Below, in pieces: positions 7,001-13,436 of a stretch of 13,436 nucleotides of DNA; within the stretch, counting starts at the first letter, position 1; each line of letters opens with the position of its first letter. The notes under the pieces were generated by a model, which was not told the origin of the DNA, did no database searches, and worked only from the letters and a program-made list of their open reading frames with translations. Location: contig JAEZJJ010000042.1 of assembly GCA_023436395.1 (NCBI GenBank), positions 1 through 13,436 of the forward strand. Reading direction: 5' to 3'. Source of the stretch: Bacillota bacterium (GTDB taxonomy: Bacteria > Bacillota > Clostridia > Lachnospirales > Cellulosilyticaceae). The position numbers and the translations under genes were made by a program.

Positions 7001-7905
7001 ATAAGAGTAATAAAGTAAAACATAAGTTGACTCTCATTGGTTTACTTATAGCGGTAATTTGTTTTGGCAGCTCTTATACATTAATATATAATATGAAAAA
7101 GGCTGACCCAAATCTGATCGAAAGTAATAAACTTGAGTATAGAGAACTGAATAAAGGTATTTACCTGGGATCAGTTTTGGATGACCTTATCAGCGGTTCA
7201 GGTACTTTATATTATTATAATGGGGATATTTATATTGGTGAAATCATTAAACAATTAAGGGATGGAGCAGGTAAGCTGACATGGTCTAATGGAGATTTAT
7301 ATACTGGAGAATTTTCCTCTGATTTGAGGAATGGTAAGGGTGAAATGAAATGGACTAATGGAAATAACTATACTGGAGAGTTTCATGACGATAAACTCTC
7401 AGGTACGGGAATTTATACATTCTCTGATGGAAATGTGCTGAGCGGAACCTTTTCAGATAATAAATTTATAAGTGGCTCATTCACCATAAAAAAAGATGGA
7501 GATGCCTTTATTTTTAATGTGTCAGACGGTAAGGCGACAGGAGAGCTTTCAGCTACTTTGAAAAATGGAGACAAGTACAGTGGTACATATAAAAGTGGGG
7601 ATTTTAGTGGAGAGTGTCACATTACATATAGTAATGGAGATAAGTATTCGGGAAATGTTATAAATAATTTGAAGAGTGGAACGGGAACATATATATGGCG
7701 TGAGGGCGATAGATATGATGGGACTTGGTCAGGTGATAAAATGAATGGTCAAGGTAATTATCATTTTACATCGTCAGACATTCCATATCTTGAAGGAAAA
7801 TTTTTAAACAATAAACCATCTGGCACATGTAAGTACCATAAGAATGTATCAACTACTTATAATACTACTTGGTCTAATGGACAATGTACTGGTATTTCCC
7901 AGTAG
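6991..7905 (+). CDS. Membrane-anchored MORN-repeat protein
   Basis: This 304-residue protein has a short positively charged start, one membrane segment (about 13-34) and then a domain made almost wholly of MORN repeats (consensus YxGxxxxxxxxGxGxxxWxNGD). The anchor is probably uncleaved, and the charge rule puts the repeats outside. The repeats begin at about residue 58 and recur every 23 residues to the end, ten or so units, one or two degenerate. MORN domains form extended beta-sheet rods that act as scaffolds or bind peptides, lipids or other proteins. No catalytic domain is seen. The start lies inside the end of hxsB (10-base overlap) with a weak GGGGA 10 bases ahead, so translation is probably coupled. 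Its place between hxsB and the substrate gene hxsA suggests a direct role with the mature peptide, but this is inference. Confidence 0.85.
   Translation: MVVDKSNKVKHKLTLIGLLIAVICFGSSYTLIYNMKKADPNLIESNKLEYRELNKGIYLGSVLDDLISGSGTLYYYNGDIYIGEIIKQLRDGAGKLTWSNGDLYTGEFSSDLRNGKGEMKWTNGNNYTGEFHDDKLSGTGIYTFSDGNVLSGTFSDNKFISGSFTIKKDGDAFIFNVSDGKATGELSATLKNGDKYSGTYKSGDFSGECHITYSNGDKYSGNVINNLKSGTGTYIWREGDRYDGTWSGDKMNGQGNYHFTSSDIPYLEGKFLNNKPSGTCKYHKNVSTTYNTTWSNGQCTGISQ
7162..7902 (+). repeat. Tandem MORN repeats, 23-codon period
   Basis: The lead aromatic or hydrophobic residue of each unit falls at residues 58, 81, 104, 127, 150, 173, 196, 219, 242, 266 and 290 of the MORN protein: a period of exactly 23 for eight steps, then 24 for the last two. 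Units 5 and 6 (residues 150-195) are the most degenerate. The units differ clearly at the DNA level, so this is an old repeat, not a recent duplication. Confidence 0.8.
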
Positions 7906-7910
7906 GAGGG
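7904..7910 (+). promoter_or_regulatory. Strong ribosome binding site of hxsA
   Basis: AGGAGGG overlaps the TAG stop of the MORN gene (7903-7905) and stands 4 bases before the hxsA ATG. It is about the closest match to the consensus in the operon, which suits a substrate peptide needed in larger amounts than its enzymes. Confidence 0.7.
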
Positions 7911-7914
7911 TAAT

Positions 7915-8379
7915 ATGGAAGATAAGTTTTTTCCTCAAATCAAAAGATCAATTAGTGATTTCATATATGAAGAAGAAGGAAACATAACCAGAAATAAAGT
8001 CATAGCTATTGGAACGATGGTCTTAGTGTTAAGCTTACTTATGCTAGATGATATAGATGCTTATGCTGCGCATCGTAGTCATAGCTCTCACCGAAGCCAT
8101 AGCTCGCATCGGTCAAGTGCAAGTGGGCATAGTAGTCATCAATCCCATTCTTCATCTGTACACAGTAACCATAGCAATCATAGTTCTCATAGCAATACAT
8201 CCCACTATAGTGCAACTGATTCAGCAGGCTTTAAATCAGATACAACTGTAACAACTAAGATAGAAAATATAAGTGTGGAAGATGTGTCAGGTATTTTGGT
8301 GCCTAATTCCAATATTGTGCCGACAATAGACAATACCATAAATGCGGCTATCAGTATTCCATCTAAAATACAGGAGTGA
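7915..8379 (+). CDS. hxsA: HxsA-like His-Xaa-Ser repeat peptide, predicted substrate of HxsB/HxsC
   Basis: This 154-residue precursor has three parts. Residues 1-28 are a charged leader with EEEGNITRNK at 19-28. Residues 29-44 are hydrophobic (VIAIGTMVLVLSLLML), followed by DDIDAYAA. From H53 to S99 lies a His/Ser region with 13 histidines, ten in His-Xaa-Ser and three in His-Ser-Asn. The last 55 residues are Ser/Thr/Ile/Asn-rich without cysteine. The His-Xaa-Ser triplets define HxsA, the predicted target of radical SAM maturation in this cassette; what modification results is not known from the sequence. The protein should cross or anchor in the membrane: A49-Y50-A51 fits signal peptidase I, while the G22-N-I element just before the hydrophobic stretch would suit an A24-type peptidase. 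It has the strongest ribosome binding site in the operon. HxsA proteins as I recall them are longer, so this may be a short variant. Confidence 0.85.
   Translation: MEDKFFPQIKRSISDFIYEEEGNITRNKVIAIGTMVLVLSLLMLDDIDAYAAHRSHSSHRSHSSHRSSASGHSSHQSHSSSVHSNHSNHSSHSNTSHYSATDSAGFKSDTTVTTKIENISVEDVSGILVPNSNIVPTIDNTINAAISIPSKIQE
8071..8211 (+). repeat. His-Xaa-Ser repeat region inside hxsA
   Basis: Histidines fall at residues 53, 56, 59, 62, 65, then 72, 75, 78, then 83, 86, 89, 92, and 97. The first block alternates His-Arg-Ser with His-Ser-Ser; the last block is mostly His-Ser-Asn. Codons vary synonymously (Arg as CGT, CGA, CGG; Ser as AGT, AGC, TCT, TCG, TCA), so the pattern is kept at protein level and is not a simple DNA repeat. 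Confidence 0.9.
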
Positions 8380-8385
8380 TAAGCA

Positions 8386-9669
8386 ATGGGCTGGAATTAT
8401 AGAAAAAGTGTAAATCTTGGAGGCGGATTACGACTTAATTTTTCAAAAAGTGGTGTGGGAATTAGTGGGGGTATAAAGGGATTACGTGTAAGCAATGGCC
8501 CTAGAGGAACAAGATTATATGCCTCTATTCCTGGAACGGGAATATATTATACAAAGAATTTATCTAGTAAAAGCAAGAGCAGTTCTGAAAATAATAGACA
8601 AAATAACACCTATTCTACCCCTACAACAACGTATCAATATACCCAAACGGTAACAAATTCGTATACTGGGGAGAGCAGAGAATTAAGAGCACGAACCCAG
8701 TATGAATTAAACGAAATGGTTCGTCTTGAAGAAGAACGTCAGCATATAAATGAAGTCCGTCAAAGACAATTAAAACAGGCACAAGCTAAGGAAAAGCAAG
8801 TTGAAGAAATGAATAATCAGATTTGCCAGGTTAAAAATGAATTCCAGAGAATTATTGACCATACACTACACGTTGACGATAGAATTGACTGGGACAAGCA
8901 ATTGATTAGTGAAAAATTTCCTGATTTTCATTTTGATGAGATCCCCCCAAAAGTACAAAGTGTTTATAAATTGAATTTCTTCAAATCGCTGTTAATGGAT
9001 GAAAAGAAATTTGAAATAAAGGAAACACATAGTAAAGAACTTGATGCTTATGAAAACCGACGTGGTAAAGCAATTGCTAAATACTTAAAGGAGAAATCAG
9101 ATTTTGAAACAAAGAAAAACCGCAATAATGGGGAGATGGTTTATTTAAAAAAACATTTTGAGGAATCAGATAAAGAGGCTGTTGAGAGATATATTTCAAT
9201 TGTACTTACGAAATCCCAATATCCTGCAGATTTTGAACATGACTTCGATATTATATATTTAAAAGATAAGAAGACAGTAATAGTAAATTTCTTATTTCCG
9301 GACATTGATGATTTCCCGATAACAGAGAAATATACTTACAACCGAAGTACAGATGGAATAGAGGAGTTACTCATGACAAAGGCAAAAGCGTTGACGTTTT
9401 ATTCGAATGTCCTTTATTCCGTTGGTATACGGACTATACACGAAATTTTTGAATCTGTCTACACAGATGGCGTTGATGTGGTCTGCTTTAATGGGTATAT
9501 TGCCAGTGTTGAGGATGAAAATCAATGTGCATTTGCTATGAGATCAGTAAGAGCACAATTTGAGAAGTTGGACCTTACCGCATCTCTAACAAAAATCATA
9601 TCAGGAATAGATTCTAGAACTATTTCTGATTTTACAGGAATAGATCAGATAACTGCATTTGACAACTAA
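8386..9669 (+). CDS. DUF4236 protein with coiled coil and an additional C-terminal domain
   Basis: The first 60 residues of this 427-residue protein are a typical DUF4236 domain: MGWNYRKSVNLGGG, then NFSKSGVGIS, GPRGTRLYASIPGTGI and YY. A Ser/Thr/Asn-rich linker (about 61-95) follows, then a charged coiled coil (about 98-155, many Glu, Gln, Arg and Lys). The remaining 270 residues are soluble and end in a domain of about 160 residues with the phrases NFLFPDIDDFP, GIRTIHEIFESVYTDGVD and VVCFNGYIASV. I recall related phrases in C-terminal domains of some restriction-endonuclease-like proteins, but I see no clear catalytic triad, so enzymatic activity is unproven. There is no signal peptide, which suggests a cytoplasmic protein. 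AGGAGTG at 8372-8378 overlaps the hxsA stop and leads to ATG 8386. Short DUF4236 proteins are common in bacteria and have no agreed function; this is a long version. Confidence 0.75.
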   Translation: MGWNYRKSVNLGGGLRLNFSKSGVGISGGIKGLRVSNGPRGTRLYASIPGTGIYYTKNLSSKSKSSSENNRQNNTYSTPTTTYQYTQTVTNSYTGESRELRARTQYELNEMVRLEEERQHINEVRQRQLKQAQAKEKQVEEMNNQICQVKNEFQRIIDHTLHVDDRIDWDKQLISEKFPDFHFDEIPPKVQSVYKLNFFKSLLMDEKKFEIKETHSKELDAYENRRGKAIAKYLKEKSDFETKKNRNNGEMVYLKKHFEESDKEAVERYISIVLTKSQYPADFEHDFDIIYLKDKKTVIVNFLFPDIDDFPITEKYTYNRSTDGIEELLMTKAKALTFYSNVLYSVGIRTIHEIFESVYTDGVDVVCFNGYIASVEDENQCAFAMRSVRAQFEKLDLTASLTKIISGIDSRTISDFTGIDQITAFDN

Positions 9670-9691
9670 TATTGTATAGGAAGATGAGAAA

Positions 9692-10531
9692 ATGTTAAAG
9701 AGTTCAACAGGAAAGCTATACACACTGTTATCGGCATGTAAATCAAATGATGCCAAAGTAAAGAAACGGTTACTTGTAATTGAAATAATGGAGATGTCAG
9801 AATATAAGGCGCTTCAGGTTTATCAAGGTGCTGAAAAAGTTATGATGCAGTATTATGCTCCTGAAAAACTACAGGAGATATCATTCGGGCAACTTCAAGA
9901 GGTTCGGAAAATCATACCTTTCCTTGAGGACTGTATTAGTAAACTTTATGCAGTGATCTGCTTCGGCGATGTTCGTGCCTTACATGGTAAGTTCACTCCA
10001 GATTTTTATAAATATACTAGCATTAAAGAAATATATGATTTCGTATTAAAACAGAAAGAGACAGGAGTCAATATTACAAATCTCACAGAAGACAACGTTT
10101 GGAGTGTCTTTGATAAAGAAACCATTTTATCCTTGGATGAGAAGCTGAATGTATTTGATTCGAAGGACATTGAAATGTTAGAAATACAGATTTCCGAACG
10201 GTTGAAAGAAGATACATATTGCATCAGTGCAGCAGAAATCAATGAAAAAAGACATTCATATAGAGATATCTATAGAAAAAAGGAAACAATTCGCATCAAA
10301 ATGCAAATTGTTGAAAACAAGATATTTGTAAAAAAAATAATAATAACATTGGTTTCTTGTGTTATAGTTACAGCCTTTGCTTTAGGCATTAATATAAATG
10401 GTTTAGGATTGCCAGCTGCATTAGGTGGTTTTATAATTACGGTATTTTCCGGAATAGAGGTAGCCGCACGTAGAATTGCTACATTGACTATATATACATT
10501 GCTTTTGTTTGCATATTGGATAAAGGGGTAA
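9692..10531 (+). CDS. Unrecognised protein with C-terminal membrane segments
   Basis: This is a 279-residue protein I cannot place. Residues 1-210 are soluble and mostly helical by composition, with charged and hydrophobic residues mixed and several cysteines (17, 81, 90, 177). From 214 onward come three hydrophobic stretches (about 214-232, 237-258 and 262-277), separated by NING and by AARR, ending WIKG. The large N-terminal part carries no signal peptide, so it probably faces the cytoplasm, with the protein held in the membrane by its tail. The start has GGAAG/GATGAG purines at 9679-9688 ahead of ATG 9692. It sits in the operon between the DUF4236 gene and another membrane protein, whose ribosome binding site lies in its last codons. 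It could be the inner half of an envelope complex, but nothing in it shows a function. Confidence 0.65.
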   Translation: MLKSSTGKLYTLLSACKSNDAKVKKRLLVIEIMEMSEYKALQVYQGAEKVMMQYYAPEKLQEISFGQLQEVRKIIPFLEDCISKLYAVICFGDVRALHGKFTPDFYKYTSIKEIYDFVLKQKETGVNITNLTEDNVWSVFDKETILSLDEKLNVFDSKDIEMLEIQISERLKEDTYCISAAEINEKRHSYRDIYRKKETIRIKMQIVENKIFVKKIIITLVSCVIVTAFALGININGLGLPAALGGFIITVFSGIEVAARRIATLTIYTLLLFAYWIKG

Positions 10532-10536
10532 AATTT

Positions 10537-11523
10537 ATGGCGGTAGAGAAAGATACACTTGAAAAACAGTTTAATGAAATTGAAGAGCAGTATAAGGATA
10601 TCCCTAAAAGAAAAAGGTCCTTCAGGATATATACATTGGTTTTTGCTGTGTTAATTGCAGCATTGATGGGAATTGTTTATTATGAGGATAAAACAACGAA
10701 TGAATCCAATATAAATAATTATTTGCAGTCCACAGATGAAGATACCCTTAATGGTCTTCTTGAGAATGGAATTTTAGCAGATAATGAGGAGTGTTATCTT
10801 TGGTATGAGGCAAATCTGTTAGGTATAAAGAACAATACTGCATTAGCAGGCGTTTCTAGAACATGTGGAGTAAATACCTGTTATTTCAACCAGAAGGGGA
10901 ATATAGCTGCCTACAGGGATGAAAAATCTGGAAGGTTAATTATCCAAAAGGATGGAGCTGTCATTTATGAAGGGCAGGATGCCGTGGGTGAAATTATTAT
11001 GGCAGGAAATCAAGTTTTCTATATAGATACGGAAGATGAAAGCTCGGTTTATCTTTTTACAACAGATGATTTAAAGAGTATAAAAATAATTGATAAAAAA
11101 GTTCAGCAGTTTGCAATGTATGGTAGGCAATTAGTTTATCTTGATGAAGAAGAAAATTTGGTTCTATATAAAATTAACGGTGGTTCGGAAGAAAATATCG
11201 CAAAAAATATCCAACATTTTTTTGCTGGAAGTACAATAGTAGCGCAGAATGGCAATCAGGTGGTTGCTATTTCCCTGACAGATGGGAAAGTCTCTTCACT
11301 TATTAAGGATAGCATTGTGGTTGGAAGGGACAACAATCATGTTTATTACACTGAGTTTGGACCTAAAAAAGATGATGGCGGCATTACTAGTTATCATTTA
11401 TATTGCATGGATTTACAAACAGGTGAATGCAGCGAAATAGAAGAGACTGATGTATTTATCAGGGCAGTGTATACAGTTAATGATGAAATCTTTATAGATG
11501 AGATTTATAACAGTCAACCTTAA
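10537..11523 (+). CDS. Single-span membrane protein with a propeller-like outer domain, unrecognised
   Basis: This 328-residue protein has a cytoplasmic start of about 30 residues (a charged helix, then KRKRSFR), one membrane span (about 31-48) and an outer domain of about 280 residues. The outer part is strand-rich, with repeated units of the type 'AAYRDEKSGRLIIQKDG', 'QVFYIDTEDESSVYLFTTD', 'QLVYLDEEENLVLYKI' and 'QVVAISLTDGKVSSLI'. This looks like the irregular beta-propeller proteins of clostridia (DUF5050-like), which usually bind partners rather than catalyse. I prefer ATG 10537, with AAAGGGG at 10522-10528, to an in-frame TTG at 10516. The ribosome binding site overlaps the end of the preceding gene, so the two are probably made together. 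Function is unknown; the fold guess is from visual repeats only. Confidence 0.6.
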   Translation: MAVEKDTLEKQFNEIEEQYKDIPKRKRSFRIYTLVFAVLIAALMGIVYYEDKTTNESNINNYLQSTDEDTLNGLLENGILADNEECYLWYEANLLGIKNNTALAGVSRTCGVNTCYFNQKGNIAAYRDEKSGRLIIQKDGAVIYEGQDAVGEIIMAGNQVFYIDTEDESSVYLFTTDDLKSIKIIDKKVQQFAMYGRQLVYLDEEENLVLYKINGGSEENIAKNIQHFFAGSTIVAQNGNQVVAISLTDGKVSSLIKDSIVVGRDNNHVYYTEFGPKKDDGGITSYHLYCMDLQTGECSEIEETDVFIRAVYTVNDEIFIDEIYNSQP

Positions 11524-11596
11524 GAACTAATAAGTGATGCAAATCGAAAAGACGACGTGAAAATCAGAGCGAGCAGAGGCTTTGGGAGGGAATCAG

Positions 11597-13435
11597 ATGA
11601 AAATTGAAAAATGGCATCAGGAACTGGACCGTTTTTTGGATATTAAAACTGCTTTTTTAATAGAAGGAGATATCTATGACTTGCATTCATATCCAACCAA
11701 AACGGAGAATGATATACGCTGGGATATGCTTTCTTTGGAGAATTATCTTTATAAATATTTTACGCAAAAGGGCTATGGAAGTGTAGTCTATTACAATCAT
11801 GTTGATGGTTTCTACAATACATACGGTTTGGATGATATGGAGCGTTTTGCAGAACTGACAGGACAGAAGAAAAATATGAATTCTGATAAGAAGATGAACG
11901 TTTCTTTTGGACAGGCTGCTGATATAGTACGTAATGTTATGGATAATAAAGAAACCCCGATTGTAGTAATTATGATGATGGCCTCAAGATATGCAATTTC
12001 TGCGGATAATGTGTCCGAGAATGAAAGAGATTTCTATACAAAATTAATGATGGCTTCTCTTAAAAAAACCCAGGTTAAGAAGAATGATAAGTTCATGACT
12101 AATATCTTTATTCTTCTATGTGAAAAAGCCAATGACGTTCCTGTATGGTTTTATCTTGGCAATCCATTTGTAAAGACTTTGGCAATACAGAAGCCTGATA
12201 AAAGTGTACGCATGCAATTTGCAGATACCCAATTAAAATACTTTCCAGGGGCTGAAGGGTTAGATGAAAAGACATTTAAGGATTGCGAAGAGGATTTTGT
12301 GAATTTGACAGATGGATTCCAGAATGTAGAGATTAATGCACTAAAAATTCTCTGTAAAAATGAAAACATTGAAGTAAATAATATAGCCAGTGCTATAAAC
12401 TTGTATAAATATGGCTTGAAGGATAATCCTTGGAATGACATTCCGGAAGAAAAAATAGCGGGAGCTGAAGATTATATACGTTCTAGAATAAAGGGGCAGG
12501 ACCATGCCATTACACAGGTTTTGGATATTATCAAGCGTGCTGTAAGCAATTTATCTGGCATTCAACATTCTGGCAAAACAAAGCCAAAGGGAATATTATT
12601 CTTTGCTGGTCCAACCGGCACTGGTAAAACAGAGATGGCAAAAACGGTTGCTAATTTATTATTTGGTGATGATAATGCCTGTATTCGTTTTGATATGAGT
12701 GAATATCAGCAGGGACATTCTGACCAGAAGTTATTGGGAGCTCCTCCAGGATATGTGGGCTATGAATCAGGTGGACAGCTGACGAAAGCAGTAAAAGAGA
12801 AACCTTTTTCCATTATACTTTTTGATGAGATTGAGAAAGCCCATCCTTCCATTTTCGATAAGTTCCTACAGATACTAGAGGATGGCAGAATGACAGATGG
12901 AAAAGGAGAAACGGTTTATTTTTCTGAGAGCATTATTATATTTACTAGCAATCTAGGTATTTATGATACAGATGAATATGGAAGACGCCAGTTGAATGTA
13001 TCCATGGATATGTCATATGAGGACATGAGTAAGAGAATGATAGATTCTATTAGTAATTATTTTAAATTAAAGCTGGGTAGGCCTGAAATTCTCAATCGAA
13101 TTGGAGAAAACTTCGTTGTTTTTGATTTTATAAGAGAAAAATCGGCACTTGAGATTCTGAATAAGCATATAAAAATAATTACAGATAATGTTAAGGATAC
13201 AAAAGACATTACCCTGGAATTCAGTGATGCAGCAATTGAATATTTAAAGAATAAATCCTTTGGCAATTTAGCAAATGGTGGACGAGGAATTGGAAATGTT
13301 ATAGAAAAGCATTTGATCAACCCTTTGGCTAGATATCTTTTTGACAATCATGTAGAAGCTGGGTCTACAGTAAAGATAATGAATATCGTAGAGAAGGACA
13401 AGGTTATCTTCTTGGAGTGTGAACAGGATGTATAA
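11597..13435 (+). CDS. AAA+ ATPase of the ClpA/ClpB D2 type with a degenerate N-terminal AAA-like module
   Basis: This 612-residue protein has one intact AAA+ module (about 290-600). It shows Walker A GPTGTGKT (338-345), pore loop GYVG (385-388), Walker B IILFDE (406-411), sensor 1 in TSN (450-452), arginine-finger block RPEILNR (495-501) and sensor 2 in GGRG (R563). This pattern is that of the second domain of ClpA/ClpB, whose hexamers thread proteins through a central pore. There is no ClpX zinc domain. The first 280 residues lack Walker motifs but keep AAA-like phrases (FLIEGDIYD, IQKPDKSVR, NLTDGFQNVEI), suggesting a decayed AAA module. I see no IGF/LGF loop proving ClpP binding. The start is ATG 11597 behind GGGAGGG (11584-11590); an in-frame TTG at 11582 lies within that site. 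A 73-base gap precedes it, with no terminator. It may unfold, remodel or assemble the operon's membrane proteins. Confidence 0.85.
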   Translation: MKIEKWHQELDRFLDIKTAFLIEGDIYDLHSYPTKTENDIRWDMLSLENYLYKYFTQKGYGSVVYYNHVDGFYNTYGLDDMERFAELTGQKKNMNSDKKMNVSFGQAADIVRNVMDNKETPIVVIMMMASRYAISADNVSENERDFYTKLMMASLKKTQVKKNDKFMTNIFILLCEKANDVPVWFYLGNPFVKTLAIQKPDKSVRMQFADTQLKYFPGAEGLDEKTFKDCEEDFVNLTDGFQNVEINALKILCKNENIEVNNIASAINLYKYGLKDNPWNDIPEEKIAGAEDYIRSRIKGQDHAITQVLDIIKRAVSNLSGIQHSGKTKPKGILFFAGPTGTGKTEMAKTVANLLFGDDNACIRFDMSEYQQGHSDQKLLGAPPGYVGYESGGQLTKAVKEKPFSIILFDEIEKAHPSIFDKFLQILEDGRMTDGKGETVYFSESIIIFTSNLGIYDTDEYGRRQLNVSMDMSYEDMSKRMIDSISNYFKLKLGRPEILNRIGENFVVFDFIREKSALEILNKHIKIITDNVKDTKDITLEFSDAAIEYLKNKSFGNLANGGRGIGNVIEKHLINPLARYLFDNHVEAGSTVKIMNIVEKDKVIFLECEQDV

Positions 13436-13436
13436 G

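Noticed and set aside
8071..8211. CRISPR-like or microsatellite repeat
   Set aside because: The repeat lies in frame inside a gene, the unit is one triplet motif, and synonymous codons vary; it is a protein-level His-Xaa-Ser repeat.
8057..8251. Second open frame over the hxsA repeat region
   Set aside because: It is a by-product of the His/Ser codon repeat read in another frame and has no ribosome binding site.
11524..11596. Terminator or promoter in the 73-base gap before the AAA+ gene
   Set aside because: I see no stem followed by a T-run and no good pair of promoter boxes; the gap probably leaves the operon unbroken.
11597..13435. ClpX or a full two-ring ClpB chaperone
   Set aside because: It lacks the ClpX zinc-binding domain, and only one set of Walker motifs is present, in a 612-residue protein much shorter than ClpB.

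Overview
The window looks like a low-GC Firmicute, most likely a clostridial or Lachnospiraceae-type genome. The genes are AT-rich, most have clear AGGAGG-like ribosome binding sites, and nearly all are tightly packed on the + strand. The families seen (DUF1848, DUF6020, DUF4236, A24 peptidase, HxsB/HxsC radical SAM enzymes) fit this. All assignments are made by reading the sequence; no database search was run.

Layout. (1) Bases 1-512 hold the 3' end of a DUF1848 gene, visibly richer in G+C than the rest, closed by a good rho-independent terminator at 571-607. (2) Bases 608-1098 are AT-rich and hold no convincing gene. (3) 1161-2729 encodes a multi-membrane-span DUF6020 (GT-C-like) protein with a possible promoter in front. 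(4) 2730-2926 is a non-coding stretch with a good -10 box and short direct and inverted repeats, the likely control region for what follows. (5) 2927-13435 is a single run of eleven co-directional genes with overlaps or short gaps (largest gap about 73 bases).

The run in (5) is the main item. It is an expanded version of the His-Xaa-Ser (Hxs) radical SAM peptide-modification cassette. In order: HxsD; a second, shorter HxsD-like protein; an A24 prepilin-peptidase-like membrane aspartyl protease; HxsC and HxsB (two radical SAM maturases); a membrane-anchored MORN-repeat protein; HxsA (the substrate, with 13 histidines in His-Xaa-Ser/Asn triplets behind a membrane leader); a DUF4236 protein with coiled coil and a further C-terminal domain; two unrecognised membrane proteins; and a ClpB-D2-like AAA+ ATPase with what looks like a degenerate second AAA module at its N-terminus.

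Working model (inference): HxsB and HxsC, helped by the HxsD proteins, modify the His/Ser-rich part of HxsA in the cytoplasm. HxsA is then moved to the cell surface and trimmed, perhaps by the A24 peptidase or by signal peptidase I. The MORN, propeller-like, C-terminally anchored and DUF4236 proteins may form an envelope assembly, and the AAA+ protein may remodel or energise it. The core hxsABCD cassette was predicted in silico in the literature; the broad accessory set seen here is not something I recognise as described. No dedicated exporter is visible inside the window.
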